From Mycobacterium dioxanotrophicus (GTDB taxonomy: Bacteria; Actinomycetota; Actinomycetes; Mycobacteriales; Mycobacteriaceae), in the NCBI RefSeq assembly GCF_002157835.1, contig NZ_CP020809.1, forward strand, positions 3,162,001-3,226,000: a stretch of DNA of 64,000 nt, read 5' to 3'. The notes beneath the pieces are model-generated. The model did not search any database and was not told where the DNA came from. It worked only from the letters and a program-made list of their open reading frames with translations. Below are positions 19,822 through 28,632 of the stretch, in pieces (the stretch's first letter is position 1; each line of letters starts with the position of its first letter). A program made the position numbers and the translations under genes.

Positions 19822-21482
19822 GTGACCGAATTGCTCTCTGTTGCAACTGATTTGGCCCAGCGGTAATCGGCCTTGCCGGCGGGGGAGCGGACTATCTGCG
19901 CCGACCGGACGAACGCCTTGGGAATCTTGTACCGCGCGATCGACCGCTCGCAGACGGCGGCCAGTTCGTCGTCGGTGGCCGTGGCGCCCTCGGTGAACTG
20001 GACGACGGCCACCACCTCGTTGCCCCAGCGTTCGGACGGACGACCGACCACCACCACGTCGTAGACGGCGGGGTGCGCCGCGACGGCCCGTTCGACTTCT
20101 TCGGCGAAGATCTTCTCGCCGCCCGAGTTGATGGTGACCGAATCACGGCCTAGCAGCTGAATCCGCCCGTCGGGCAAGATATTTGCCCGGTCACCGGGTA
20201 CCGACCAGCGCACGCCCGCGACGGTCGGGAACGTGCGTGCGGTTTTCTCGGCATCGCCCAGATAGCCCAGCGGGATCAGGTCGCGCCGGGCCAGCCAGCC
20301 GCCGCCCTCGCCGGGGTCGAGCACCCGGGACAGATCCTCGGCGATCACCGCGGTGTCGGACTGCGGATTGAACGTCGCCACCTCGGTATCCGCGCCGGCA
20401 GTCGCATAGGTGCTCATCTGTGCGCCGGACTCCGACGCACCCACCGCGTCGAGCAGCATGAGGTGCGGCAGTGCGGTCAGGATGCGTTCCCGGACCGTCG
20501 GTGACAGCGGCGCGCCTCCGTTGGTGATCGTCATCAGGCCGGAGAGGTCGTAGTCGCCGGACTCGATCTCGTCCACCAACGGCCGCGCGATGGCGTCGCC
20601 CACCACTGGAATGCCCAGCACGCGCTCACGTTCGGCGAGCCGCAGCACGGCGTCGGGACGCATCCGCACGACGTCGTCGGGGATCACGAGCCGTCCGCCC
20701 ATGGTGACGGTGTTGTAGGCCGCCCATTGCGCGGCCCCGTGCATGAACGGCGGGATCATCAGCAGCGACATCCCGCCGGCCGCGGTCCGGGCGCGCTCGG
20801 CGAGTTCTTCGTACGACGCGATGCAGGTGTCACTGCCGAACGGCCGGCCACCCATGGAGGACAGGAAGATGTCGTGCTGGCGCCACAGCACACCCTTGGG
20901 CATGCCTGTGGTGCCGCCGGTGTAGAGGATGTACAGGTCGTCGCCCGAGGGCTCGGGCATGCCGGCATCGGGTACGGGTGTGGTGAGTGCCATCTCGTAA
21001 TCGACGGCGCCCGGCAGCAGGGCGTTACCGGAGTCGTCGGCCACCTGGATGAGTACCCGCAGGTTCGGCAGCCGGTCGCGGATCGCCGCGACGCGCGGAG
21101 CGAACTCGGCGTTGTAGATCAGCGCCGCCGCGTTCGAGTCGGTCAGCAGGTAGAGCAGCTCCTCCTCGACGTAGCGGTAGCTGACGTTGAACGGGGCCAC
21201 CCGGGCCCGGTAGCTACCGACCATCGACTCGAGATACTCGTTGCCATTGCGCAGGTAGATCCCGAGGTGATCCTGGCCGGACTCGTGACCCGCGAGAGCC
21301 TCGCGCTCGGTGTGCACCCCCAGGCCGGCCGAGACCAGGTAGCGCGCGAAGCCGTCGACGCGCGCATCGAAGTCGGCATAGCTCAGCCGGCGGTCCCGCC
21401 ACACCAGAAAGGTCTGGTCGGGAATGGCACGGGCCACCGAGGAAAAGACTGTCGACAGGTTGAACAACACGTCACCGCTCAT
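19818..21482 (-). CDS. Acyl-CoA synthetase, FadD19-like
   Basis: A 554-residue ANL ligase. The ATP motif is LYILYTGGTTGMPKGVLW; SESGAQ replaces the usual TET region of the adenine site; the C-terminal lysine is in GKADYRW. TGGTTGMPKGVLW plus the long insertion between motifs resemble mycobacterial FadD19-type enzymes, which activate steroid side-chain acids. The start ATG 21482 has AGGAG 5 bases upstream. It is convergent with the SRPBCC gene. Steroid or branched fatty acid substrates are likely, but no catabolic genes follow directly. An inverted repeat lies upstream. Confidence 0.82.
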   Translation of the reverse strand: MSGDVLFNLSTVFSSVARAIPDQTFLVWRDRRLSYADFDARVDGFARYLVSAGLGVHTEREALAGHESGQDHLGIYLRNGNEYLESMVGSYRARVAPFNVSYRYVEEELLYLLTDSNAAALIYNAEFAPRVAAIRDRLPNLRVLIQVADDSGNALLPGAVDYEMALTTPVPDAGMPEPSGDDLYILYTGGTTGMPKGVLWRQHDIFLSSMGGRPFGSDTCIASYEELAERARTAAGGMSLLMIPPFMHGAAQWAAYNTVTMGGRLVIPDDVVRMRPDAVLRLAERERVLGIPVVGDAIARPLVDEIESGDYDLSGLMTITNGGAPLSPTVRERILTALPHLMLLDAVGASESGAQMSTYATAGADTEVATFNPQSDTAVIAEDLSRVLDPGEGGGWLARRDLIPLGYLGDAEKTARTFPTVAGVRWSVPGDRANILPDGRIQLLGRDSVTINSGGEKIFAEEVERAVAAHPAVYDVVVVGRPSERWGNEVVAVVQFTEGATATDDELAAVCERSIARYKIPKAFVRSAQIVRSPAGKADYRWAKSVATESNSVT

Positions 21483-21518
21483 GGCACTCCTGTGTGCGCG
21501 GACTGAAAGGCCTCACGA

Positions 21519-21545
21519 CCATACATCGATCACATCACTGTATGG
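21519..21545. promoter_or_regulatory. Inverted repeat upstream of the FadD19-like gene
   Basis: CCATACA and TGTATGG form perfect 7-bp arms with a 13-bp spacer, 37-63 bp upstream of the FadD start (21482). The arm spacing centre-to-centre is about two helical turns, fitting a dimeric regulator. No regulator gene is adjacent, and the protein that binds is unknown. Confidence 0.4.
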
Positions 21546-21591
21546 CCGAGTGGCCCGGGTCACGCACGCGGGACAGGATCCCCTGCCACGA

Positions 21592-22014
21592 TCACTGCGG
21601 GAAGAAGCCGTCTCCCGTCAGCACGCCCGGCTGCCAACCCTGCGCGCCGAGGCACAAGAGGGGTCGGCCGTCGGGTGATTGCGCCGCAGTCTGCGGGCCC
21701 GGGCACGGCGAACCGATCTGCTGCACCCCCTGCAGCGGGTAGGCGTAGGTCCAGAAGCCCGTGTCGACCGGCGGCCACTGATTGGGGATCCACCGGCACT
21801 GCATGGCCTCGCCGCCAGGGCCCCGGCCGAAGACGTTGGTTTCCCAGCTGAAGCACGGCGCCCCGTTGGACGCGTCGTAGCTCATCCCGGGTACATCGGT
21901 GGCGTAGTGGCCCGGCTGATCGAAATACATGTTGGTGTTGTCGGCCGCGGCCCCCGGTGCGGCTGCCACAGCGGCCGCGGCGGCTGCCGCGGTGACCAAA
22001 AGTTCGCGAATCAT
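21592..22014 (-). CDS. Small secreted protein of unknown function
   Basis: A 140-residue protein. An Ala-rich signal peptide (ELLVTAAAAAAAVAAAPGAAA) is cleaved near residue 24, leaving a mature part that begins DNTNMYFDQPGHYATDVPG. It has four Cys (PCFSW, MQCRW, PCPGP, LLCLG), two probable disulphides, and is rich in Pro, Trp and Gly. I do not recognise its function; it resembles small mycobacterial exported proteins. It is a single gene between the FadD gene and a DUF-like protein, both on the same strand. Confidence 0.65.
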   Translation of the reverse strand: MIRELLVTAAAAAAAVAAAPGAAADNTNMYFDQPGHYATDVPGMSYDASNGAPCFSWETNVFGRGPGGEAMQCRWIPNQWPPVDTGFWTYAYPLQGVQQIGSPCPGPQTAAQSPDGRPLLCLGAQGWQPGVLTGDGFFPQ

Positions 22015-22113
22015 GTCCCACCCTCAGGTTCACCGGCCCACGGGCCGGGCTCGTCGGCCCTGGGGCAGCAGCCTAGTCGGTGGCGCGGCGGCCCGGTCAC
22101 CTTTTGCTGCGAG

Positions 22114-22485
22114 TCAGTCCTCGGTGTCGGTGTCGGTGTCGGTGTCGAGCACGCTGACCGCGATGCCGTACGGCAGGAAACGGACCCGCCGGGTCGGATC
22201 GGTGTTGGTCTTGTTGGCGCGCAGCGCGTCGAGCTCAGTGGGAAACACCTGTTCGATGTGCGCGCCGCCGTCGCTGTCCACGGTGTAGATCGCCCACACC
22301 CCGTCACCGGCCTCGCCGGTCGTCTCCGGCTCGGTCCGGGGCCGCGCGAACCGGCCGAGTTCATCGACCAGCCCGCTCCAGCCCGGCCTGCCGCTCCCGA
22401 GAAGCTTGCCGATGCCGTCCAATGCCTCACGCGCGGCGCGGTCGAAATCCTCAGGATCGAATCCGAATGGTCCGTTGCCGCTCAT
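22114..22485 (-). CDS. Conserved hypothetical acidic protein
   Basis: A 123-residue cytosolic protein of unknown role. The N-terminus MSGNGPFGFDPEDFDRAARE is typical of a mycobacterial family. The C-terminal region (YGIAVSVLDTDTDTDTED) ends in an Asp-Thr repeat produced by the GGTGTC tandem repeat at 22123-22146. I set the start at ATG 22485 because AGGAGG lies 6-7 bases upstream; the longer frame upstream runs over the next gene. It is divergent from a NTF2-fold protein. A change in repeat number would change only the tail length. Confidence 0.7.
   Translation of the reverse strand: MSGNGPFGFDPEDFDRAAREALDGIGKLLGSGRPGWSGLVDELGRFARPRTEPETTGEAGDGVWAIYTVDSDGGAHIEQVFPTELDALRANKTNTDPTRRVRFLPYGIAVSVLDTDTDTDTED
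22123..22146. repeat. GGTGTC microsatellite, four copies
   Basis: Four exact copies of the hexamer GGTGTC lie inside the 3' end of the 123-residue hypothetical gene and encode (Asp-Thr) repeats on the minus strand. Being a multiple of three bases, slippage keeps the frame. Confidence 0.9.
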
Positions 22486-22563
22486 CACGTCCTCCTCAGC
22501 CAACCGGGCGTCAAACACCAGTGTGCGCGCATCCGGTGAACGCCAGGATGGTAAACGAACCAT

Positions 22564-23346
22564 ATGGCTTTCACACCCGCTGATCGACTCGCCGCCGCCC
22601 GCCGATCTCTGCAGGCGGCGGGCGCGCGCGACCGTGAGGGCTGGGTCGGGTTGTTCGCTGACGGCGGACATGTCGAAGATCCTGTCGGCTCTCGGCCGCA
22701 CCGCGGGGCGGGCCAGATCGCACGGTTCTACGACACGTTCATCGGGCCGCGGCAGATCACCTTTCACCCTGTCGTCGACATCGTCGCCGACGCCACGGTG
22801 ATCCGCGACCTCGAATTGCAGGTGGCCATGGGGGCGGTGACCATGCGCATCCCGGCCTACCTGCGGTACGTCGTCACGCCGGAGCTGCGGATCGCCGAAC
22901 TGCAGGCGTACTGGGAGCTGCCCAGGATGGTGGCCCAGTTCCTGCGCGCCGGTCTCGCGGCGCTGCCGGCCGGCCTGCAGCTGTCCCGGGCCCTGCTGCG
23001 CAATCAAGGCCCGACCGGCGCGATGGGGTTTGCCGAAGGCTTCCGTGGTGCGGGCAGGCCGGGCAAGCGGCTGATCACCGGGCTGCTCGACGAACTGTGT
23101 GCGGGCAACGAGGTCGCCGTTCGCCGCAGGCTGGCCCGCGACACCACTGTGCACGCCGGGGAATCCGGCCCGCTCGCGGTATCGCAGCTGATCGAGCTGT
23201 GTGCGGGCGCACAGTGGGACAAGCTCGTCGCGTCGGGTTACAGCCTGGCGGCGGGCCTGCGCAGCGAGCGGGGCCGAGCGGTGCTGATCGCGGATCTGAC
23301 ACCGAAACCGCTCACGGTCAGCCGGTTGCGATACTTCGCTGCGTGA
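22564..23346 (+). CDS. NTF2-like / ketosteroid-isomerase-fold protein
   Basis: A 260-residue protein with two NTF2-like halves. The first begins ARRSLQAAGARDREGWVGLF, with FADGGHVEDPVGSRPHRG forming the substrate-edge loop, and runs to about residue 115; the second starts about residue 175 (GLLDELCAGNEVAVRRRLAR). These folds bind or isomerise steroid-like molecules, yet the catalytic Asp pair of ketosteroid isomerase is not clear. It is divergent from the acidic hypothetical gene and 71 bp before the next plus gene. Function unproven. Confidence 0.65.
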   Translation: MAFTPADRLAAARRSLQAAGARDREGWVGLFADGGHVEDPVGSRPHRGAGQIARFYDTFIGPRQITFHPVVDIVADATVIRDLELQVAMGAVTMRIPAYLRYVVTPELRIAELQAYWELPRMVAQFLRAGLAALPAGLQLSRALLRNQGPTGAMGFAEGFRGAGRPGKRLITGLLDELCAGNEVAVRRRLARDTTVHAGESGPLAVSQLIELCAGAQWDKLVASGYSLAAGLRSERGRAVLIADLTPKPLTVSRLRYFAA

Positions 23347-23417
23347 GCCGAAACGGCACACCTGTTTCGGCCCGGTTGTACCGCAGCGGCAGGCGGACGT
23401 GAGACCGTATCAGGACC

Positions 23418-23981
23418 ATGGCTGACCACGACTACATCACCTACGAGGAATTCGGTCGCAGATTCTTCGAGATTGCCGTCTCCGAGGACCGCGTCGGTGA
23501 CGCGATCGGAGCGATCGCAGGCGACGAATTCGAGATGGGCCCGATCGGCCAGGGACCCGGCAAGATCGCCAAAGTCTCCGCGCGCGTCAAGATCCAGAAG
23601 CCGCGGGTGACCCGCAATGTCGGCGAGACCATCACCTTCTCCATCCGGATCCCGCTGGAGATCGACATGGTGATCGACCTTCGGATCGACCGCCCCCAGT
23701 TCATGGTGTTCGGGGAGATCGCCCTGCGCGCCACCGCGTTGGCCGCCGAACCGTTGCTGCTGATCCTCGACGTCAAGAAGCCCCGCCCGTCGGACATCTC
23801 CATCCACGTCACCTCGAAATCGCTGCGCGCCGAGGTCTTGCGCATCATGGCCGGGGTGGACGCCGAGATCAAACGGTTCATCTCCGCCCACGTGGCGGGC
23901 GAGATCGACAGTCCCGGATCGGAGAAGGCGAAGGTCATCGACATCGGCACCGAAATCCAGTCCGCGTGGAAAGGCGTCTGA
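23418..23981 (+). CDS. Conserved mycobacterial hypothetical protein
   Basis: A 187-residue soluble protein of unknown function. It lacks a signal peptide and has a beta-rich centre (TITFSIRIPLEIDMVIDLRI) with a helical end (LRAEVLRIMAGVDAEIKRFI). The type resembles a lipid-binding sheet-and-helix fold, but this is only a guess from the strand and helix pattern. ATG 23418 fits the pattern MADHDYITYEEFGRRFF. It ends 8 bp from the convergent SGNH hydrolase gene. Confidence 0.65.
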   Translation: MADHDYITYEEFGRRFFEIAVSEDRVGDAIGAIAGDEFEMGPIGQGPGKIAKVSARVKIQKPRVTRNVGETITFSIRIPLEIDMVIDLRIDRPQFMVFGEIALRATALAAEPLLLILDVKKPRPSDISIHVTSKSLRAEVLRIMAGVDAEIKRFISAHVAGEIDSPGSEKAKVIDIGTEIQSAWKGV

Positions 23982-23989
23982 GCGCCTAC

Positions 23990-24760
23990 CTACGCGCTCA
24001 GACTCATCAGCGTCGGACGACGCGGGCCGCGTCCATTCCCGGCGGAACGGCCCCGCAGATGCCGCCAGATCCAGGGCATCAGCATGTTCTGAGTCCACAG
24101 CGCCTGCGAATAAACCCTGGCCCGCAGTGACTGGGGAAGTATCGGACCGCTCGCGTGGGCCCAATCATGGTTGCTGCCGGGCAAATCCAGCGCCTCGGCC
24201 GCCGCGGCCGCGAACAGTTCGTGGCCCAGCGCCGAGCCGTGGACCCGGTCGGGGCTCCACGTCTGCGGCTCGCGCATCGAAGGCGCCGAGTAGAGATCGA
24301 CCAGCCGGAACCCGTAACGCTCGGCAGCGCAGGCGATCGCGGCGTTGATGTGGACGACCCGCTTTCCCAGCAGGCGACCCACCGGCAGGATCTGGGTGAT
24401 GTCGGGAAACGTCGTGGTGACCACCGTGGCACCGGAGTCGGCCAGCCGCGCGTAGATCCGGTCCAGATCGTCCAGCGCACGGTGGAAGGCGCGCCCGGGT
24501 CGCGTCACGTCGTTCATCCCGATGCATACCGTGACCAGGTCGGGACGCATCGACAACGCCTGCGGGAGTTGACCGGTGAGCACGTCGCCGATGCGATGGC
24601 CGCGCACCGCGAGGTTCGCGTACTCCAGGCCCGGGTAGAGCCCGTCGATGTGGACCGCCAGGCGGTCGGCAAATCCCAGCAGGCCGGAGTCGTCGTCGCC
24701 GTCCCACAGGCCTTCGGTCTGACTGTCGCCGAGTGCGACAAAACGGGTGAAGCCTCGCAC
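23990..24760 (-). CDS. SGNH/GDSL hydrolase
   Basis: A 256-residue esterase or lipase. Block I is FVALGDSQTEG (catalytic Ser), the Gly of block II is in NLAVRGHRIGD, block III is CIGMNDVTRPG (Asn), and block V, SPDRVHGSALGHE, supplies the Asp and His. All four SGNH motifs are present. No signal peptide is visible, so a cytosolic or weakly associated enzyme is likely. The C-terminal 60 residues are basic and lie outside the catalytic fold. A strong hairpin follows upstream on the plus side at 24823-24849. Confidence 0.88.
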   Translation of the reverse strand: MRGFTRFVALGDSQTEGLWDGDDDSGLLGFADRLAVHIDGLYPGLEYANLAVRGHRIGDVLTGQLPQALSMRPDLVTVCIGMNDVTRPGRAFHRALDDLDRIYARLADSGATVVTTTFPDITQILPVGRLLGKRVVHINAAIACAAERYGFRLVDLYSAPSMREPQTWSPDRVHGSALGHELFAAAAAEALDLPGSNHDWAHASGPILPQSLRARVYSQALWTQNMLMPWIWRHLRGRSAGNGRGPRRPTLMSLSA

Positions 24761-24822
24761 TCTGGCGACTCTAGCGCCGCCATGACCTGTGGCAACTCAC
24801 GGGCACGCCGTCGCATACGACG

Positions 24823-24849
24823 AAGGGGCGCCCGAAACGGGCGCCCCTT
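24823..24849. terminator. Strong bidirectional hairpin terminator
   Basis: AAGGGGCGCCCG and CGGGCGCCCCTT are perfect 12-bp arms with a 3-base AAA loop. It lies 25 bp beyond the stop of the small secreted gene (24874, minus strand), so it probably ends that transcript. It has no long U-tract, which is usual for mycobacterial terminators. Confidence 0.75.
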
Positions 24850-24873
24850 CTTGATGTTTCGTGCTGTTCGGTG

Positions 24874-25173
24874 TTACTTCACGTCCACGTAAACCGTCTT
24901 GCCGGTGACCGTGGTCTGCAGATCGCCGCCCGGGTTGCGGTGATCGGTCTGCGAGAACGTCTGGCCCGGTCGCACGGCGACGACGGTGGCCTGGTCCAAC
25001 GGCGCCGAGCCGGTGCGGTTGACGATCACGTTGTATCCCTGTGCTTGCAGCTCAGAGATCGTCTGCTGGGCGTTCCCGGGTCCACTCGGCGCGGCCTGGG
25101 CCGCTCCGGCGAGCCCGATGGCCGCTGCTGCGGTTGCGCCGACAAGTGCGCTAGCAAATGCAAATTTCTTCAT
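24874..25173 (-). CDS. Small secreted protein (PASTA-like hypothetical)
   Basis: A 99-residue exported protein. The signal peptide is MKKFAFASALVGATAAAAIG, with cleavage near AQA|APSG. The mature segment has NAQQTISELQAQGYNVIVNR followed by the VNRTGSAPLDQATVVAVRPG region, which resembles a single PASTA-type beta-alpha-beta unit. It is common in mycobacteria and its function is unknown. A perfect hairpin terminator lies after its stop. The upstream 274 bp to the next gene is AT-richer near 25255-25310 but shows no clear promoter motif. Confidence 0.7.
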   Translation of the reverse strand: MKKFAFASALVGATAAAAIGLAGAAQAAPSGPGNAQQTISELQAQGYNVIVNRTGSAPLDQATVVAVRPGQTFSQTDHRNPGGDLQTTVTGKTVYVDVK

Positions 25174-25447
25174 CTTCTGTGCCTTCTTTCATTCTTCAGT
25201 TATCCGTCGAGCGGGCGACGGCCCCCGTGCCGGCCGCGCTCTCGGCGCAACGCATCACTAGTAACCGAATGTGTTACATCGGCTTAAACCGGCAGTTCAG
25301 CCGTTTAATTCCAACTGAGACGAAATCTTGTCCCACGCATCGACAACGGTGTCGGCTGCATCACCGACCAGGCGGTTTGAGACGGCGGTCCGAGGCGTCG
25401 CGCGTGACCGGCACCACACTTCTCCAGCAAAGTGATGAGGGCAACGC

Positions 25448-26272
25448 TCAGCGCAACAGGCGCGTGGGATTCAGCGTGACACCCATGGCGCCGAGCTGGC
25501 CGAGAATGTCCTCGGGCCGCGTGCGGGCGACGGGCATCCGCCATTGCGGCAGCGTGCCTTGCAGGCAGAGCAGATGCGGTGCGAAACCGATGCCCGTGAG
25601 CTCGAGACCATGCGGCAGCTCGGGCAACTGCACGGGATACGACGGAACCCGCGCAGGCAACGCCCAACGTCGACGGCCGAAAGTCACTGCGCCGGGCGTG
25701 AGCCACAGTGTCGAGCCGTCGAGCCGCGTGTCGATCTCCAGGTGACCCAGGCCGGGCCTGCGGTTCAGCCGGATCCGGGCGACGCCGTCGGGTCCCACCT
25801 GGGCGCGGTACCGCGGAGCCGCCCAGGCGAACAGATCGTCGAGCACGGGAGCGGGCACCTCCACCGTCAACTCGACCGGAGCCGCCACCAACTCGGGCTG
25901 CGGGGACGCGGAGACGTGCACGTTGCGCAGCACCGCGGTGGCCCGCTCGAAAGTGGCATCTCCCCAACGGATGTCACGGGCAGCCAGGTGGACATTGCCG
26001 ATCTGACCTGCGGACAGCGCGCGGAGGTCCAACCGGGAGTCGAACTCCGTCACGGTCAGGGTGAGCTCGCGATCGTCGAGCCGCACGCCGACCCGGCGTC
26101 CCACCACCAGGCGGCGCGCTGTCAGGAACAGCGTCCGGTAGGCCGCGGACGCGCTTCCGGTGACCGGCGTCACGGCGGCCACCGACCACAGTGACGTCAG
26201 CAGGTCCAATGGCCGCAGCGGATCCCACCGCCGGGCCGACCCGGAACGTGTCATATCCCCAGCATCCGTCAT
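25448..26272 (-). CDS. DUF2993/LmeA-like protein
   Basis: A 274-residue protein with beta-strand repetition and no signal peptide. Segments such as GVRLDDRELTLTVTEFDSRL and RRWALPARVPSYPVQLPELP are like the strand-rich DUF2993 family, which includes the mycobacterial LmeA protein that binds phosphoinositides and supports mannan lipid maturation. The similarity is modest. Start ATG 26272 (MTDAGDMTRSG) was chosen; ATG 26254 is also possible, and neither has a strong ribosome-binding site. It is divergent from the Nudix gene. Confidence 0.6.
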   Translation of the reverse strand: MTDAGDMTRSGSARRWDPLRPLDLLTSLWSVAAVTPVTGSASAAYRTLFLTARRLVVGRRVGVRLDDRELTLTVTEFDSRLDLRALSAGQIGNVHLAARDIRWGDATFERATAVLRNVHVSASPQPELVAAPVELTVEVPAPVLDDLFAWAAPRYRAQVGPDGVARIRLNRRPGLGHLEIDTRLDGSTLWLTPGAVTFGRRRWALPARVPSYPVQLPELPHGLELTGIGFAPHLLCLQGTLPQWRMPVARTRPEDILGQLGAMGVTLNPTRLLR

Positions 26273-26313
26273 CGCGTCGCATCGCCGCCGCGCGGGCCCG
26301 TAGGCTGCAGCCA

Positions 26314-26823
26314 ATGCCGAGACTGAGCGCCGGACTGCTGCTGTACCGCGTCACCGGCGGCGCTGTGGAAGTCCTCATCGTCCATCCCGGCGGGCCCTTC
26401 TGGGCGCGTAAGGACGACGGGGCATGGTCGGTGCCCAAGGGTGAATACACCGACGGCGAGGATCCGTGGGCGGTCGCCCGACGGGAGTTCACCGAGGAAC
26501 TGGGCACACCGGCCCCCGACGGGCCCCGGGTCGACCTGGTCGCGGTGCGGCAGGCGGGCGGCAAGGTGGTCACGGTGTTCGCGGTGCGCGGAGACTTCGA
26601 CGCGACGGTGGCTCACAGCAACACCTTCACCATGGAATGGCCGAGGGGTTCCGGAAAGCTCAGGGAGTTTCCCGAGGTCGACCGGGCCGCATGGTTTCCG
26701 GTTGCCGCTGCCCGGGAGAAGCTGTTGGCCGGCCAGCGCCCGCTGCTGGATCAGTTGATGGCCGCCCCGGACTTGGCGGGGTGCCACGAAGGCGACGCAA
26801 CGGCCGAGTCTCGACAGCGTTGA
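26314..26823 (+). CDS. Nudix hydrolase
   Basis: A 169-residue nucleotide-sugar or dinucleotide hydrolase. The Nudix box is GEYTDGEDPWAVARREFTEE followed by LG (residues about 50-71), with all conserved Glu. It opens MPRLSAGLLLYRVTGGAVEVL, as in small Nudix proteins of the MutT group. ATG 26314 is internal to a longer frame, but gives the family N-terminus. The 3' 164 bp lie antisense to the C-terminal coding part of the SnoaL-like gene; this overlap is unusual. Its substrate is not known. Confidence 0.88.
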   Translation: MPRLSAGLLLYRVTGGAVEVLIVHPGGPFWARKDDGAWSVPKGEYTDGEDPWAVARREFTEELGTPAPDGPRVDLVAVRQAGGKVVTVFAVRGDFDATVAHSNTFTMEWPRGSGKLREFPEVDRAAWFPVAAAREKLLAGQRPLLDQLMAAPDLAGCHEGDATAESRQR

Positions 26824-27238
26824 TGGTCAACGCCCGGCCGTGGATACGCCAGCCAACCGGGGTGCGCAGATACTCGTCGTCGTAGCGCAGATACCACACC
26901 AGATCGGTCGGGTGCTCCGGGCCGAAGGACCAGTGATGGGCCACCGCCGTGATCCGGCCCAGCGCGTAATCGGCTTCCGGCCCGGCGGCGTACACCTCGC
27001 CGACGATGTCGTGCTGGGTGCGGGCCACCTCGGTCAACGACGACAGGGCCGACAACACGCCGTCGCGGCCGTGCCAGTGGCGTACCGGCTGCAGCTCGCG
27101 GGGCGGATCGGGAAGGCGTAATTCCGCTGTCTCGGTGAACAATTCGGCCACGTCGCGGAACCGCCGGTCGTCCACCGCGGCGGCGTACAGGTGCACCAGG
27201 TCGGCCAGGGCCAGCCGGTCGGCGACGGCGAGACTCAT
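26660..27238 (-). CDS. SnoaL-like protein coupled to the PknF-type kinase, with a long low-complexity tail
   Basis: A 192-residue protein. Residues 1-145 are an NTF2/SnoaL-4 domain ([20 protein letters not shown] ... [17 protein letters not shown]). The remaining 45 residues ([16 protein letters not shown]...) are Arg/Pro rich and antisense to the Nudix gene, so they probably arose by loss of a stop codon. The ATG overlaps the kinase stop by four bases, so it is translationally coupled to it and may be its partner or be regulated with it. Ligand and role are unknown. Confidence 0.68.
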   Translation of the reverse strand: MSLAVADRLALADLVHLYAAAVDDRRFRDVAELFTETAELRLPDPPRELQPVRHWHGRDGVLSALSSLTEVARTQHDIVGEVYAAGPEADYALGRITAVAHHWSFGPEHPTDLVWYLRYDDEYLRTPVGWRIHGRALTINAVETRPLRRLRGTPPSPGRPSTDPAAGAGRPTASPGQRQPETMRPGRPRETP

Positions 27239-28608
27239 CGACCGTTACCTCGGCGAATCGACATCCAGCATTCCAGCCGCGACTTGCCGGTCTGCTGCAT
27301 GCAGACCCGCACCGGAGACTCGTCGGTGGTCGGCAGTTGCGTCTCGGTGGGGTCGACAGTCACCGTCGGGCTCGCAATGTCGTCCGGGGTTAGCGACCAG
27401 ATCGTGGCGCCGCTGCTCAGCAGCGTCGAGCAGTACGCCGTGGTGCCGTCGGCGGTGGTACCGGTCGCGCCCTTGGGCTCGCAGTTGGCGCCGACCACGA
27501 CCGCGGCCGGCGCTGTCGTCGTGACCGTCATCGTGTCGGTGGGTGCCGGTGGTGGTGGCAGCGCCGGAGGTGGTGCGGCGGTAGTGGTGGTCGGCGTCGT
27601 GGTCTTCGCCGTCGGACGCTCGTCCGCGCGCCGGACCTCCACTGCCGCAACGACAATCGCTGCGATCAACAACACCGCGAGCACCGCGGGAACGAGCACC
27701 GCGGGGCGTAGCAGGCGCCGGTGCGGCACGGTGGCGACGGGCGCGAGCCGGGTGCCGTCGGCATCACCGGTGTCGAGTTGATGACGCAGGGCTCGGGCGA
27801 AGTCCACGCAGCGCTCGAACCGGTCCTTCGGATCTTTGGCCATGGCCTTGGCCAGCACGGGATCGAGCGGCGCGAGATGGGGGTGACTGGCGGCCAGCGC
27901 CGGGGGTGACGACGACAGATGCTGACTGATCACCACGGCGGGATTCGAGTTCTCGAACGGCGGCTTGCCGGTGAGAAGGTGAAAAGCCGTGGCCGCCAAG
28001 GCATATTGATCGGCGCGTCCATCCAGATCTTTCCCCAGCAGCTGCTCAGGGGTGGCGTAGGCCACGGTGCCCACGGTCATGTTGGTGGCCGTGAGCCCGC
28101 TGGCCTGACTGGCGTAGCGGGCGATGCCGAAGTCCGCCAACAAGATTCGCTGATCTTCGGAATCCGGTTGGGCGAGTAGGATGTTGGCCGGCTTGACGTC
28201 GCGGTGCAGCAGATCGCGCTGATGGGCGTAGTCGAGCGCCTCGGCCACGGCCGAGATGATCTCGCACACCTGATCTTTGGGCATACCGCCCGGATACCGC
28301 TCCCGCAGCGCCTTGGCGGCGTCGGTTCCGTCGACGTAGTCCATCGAAATCCAGAGCTGCCCCTGGCTCTCACCGCGGTCGTGGATCGCCACGATGTGCG
28401 GGTGCCACAGCGACGCGGCGATGTCGGCTTCCCGGTTGAATCGTTCGCGGTACTCACCGTCGGCCGAGACCGCCGTCGGCAACACCTTCAGCGCATCCCG
28501 GCGGGGCAGCCGCGGATGCTGCGCGAGATACACCTCACCCATCCCGCCGGACCCCAGCGGTCGGACGATCGTATATCCCGCGAAAGTCGCACCAGGGGCC
28601 AGCGGCAT
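27235..28608 (-). CDS. PknF-like transmembrane Ser/Thr protein kinase
   Basis: A 457-residue eukaryotic-type kinase. Gly-loop [10 protein letters not shown]; catalytic Lys K41; [11 protein letters not shown] (135-145) with the RD type; DFGIA (159-163); activation loop [19 protein letters not shown]. One membrane helix follows at about 299-322, then a Thr/Pro-rich linker and a Cys-containing extracytoplasmic domain ending [20 protein letters not shown]. The start ([20 protein letters not shown]) and the extracellular tail strongly resemble M. tuberculosis PknF, which acts on ABC transport and septum formation. Unlike there, no Rv1747-like transporter is next to it; instead a SnoaL-like gene overlaps it. 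Confidence 0.9.
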   Translation of the reverse strand: MPLAPGATFAGYTIVRPLGSGGMGEVYLAQHPRLPRRDALKVLPTAVSADGEYRERFNREADIAASLWHPHIVAIHDRGESQGQLWISMDYVDGTDAAKALRERYPGGMPKDQVCEIISAVAEALDYAHQRDLLHRDVKPANILLAQPDSEDQRILLADFGIARYASQASGLTATNMTVGTVAYATPEQLLGKDLDGRADQYALAATAFHLLTGKPPFENSNPAVVISQHLSSSPPALAASHPHLAPLDPVLAKAMAKDPKDRFERCVDFARALRHQLDTGDADGTRLAPVATVPHRRLLRPAVLVPAVLAVLLIAAIVVAAVEVRRADERPTAKTTTPTTTTAAPPPALPPPPAPTDTMTVTTTAPAAVVVGANCEPKGATGTTADGTTAYCSTLLSSGATIWSLTPDDIASPTVTVDPTETQLPTTDESPVRVCMQQTGKSRLECWMSIRRGNGR

Positions 28609-28632
28609 GCGCGGAATAGTACCGTCGTCCGG

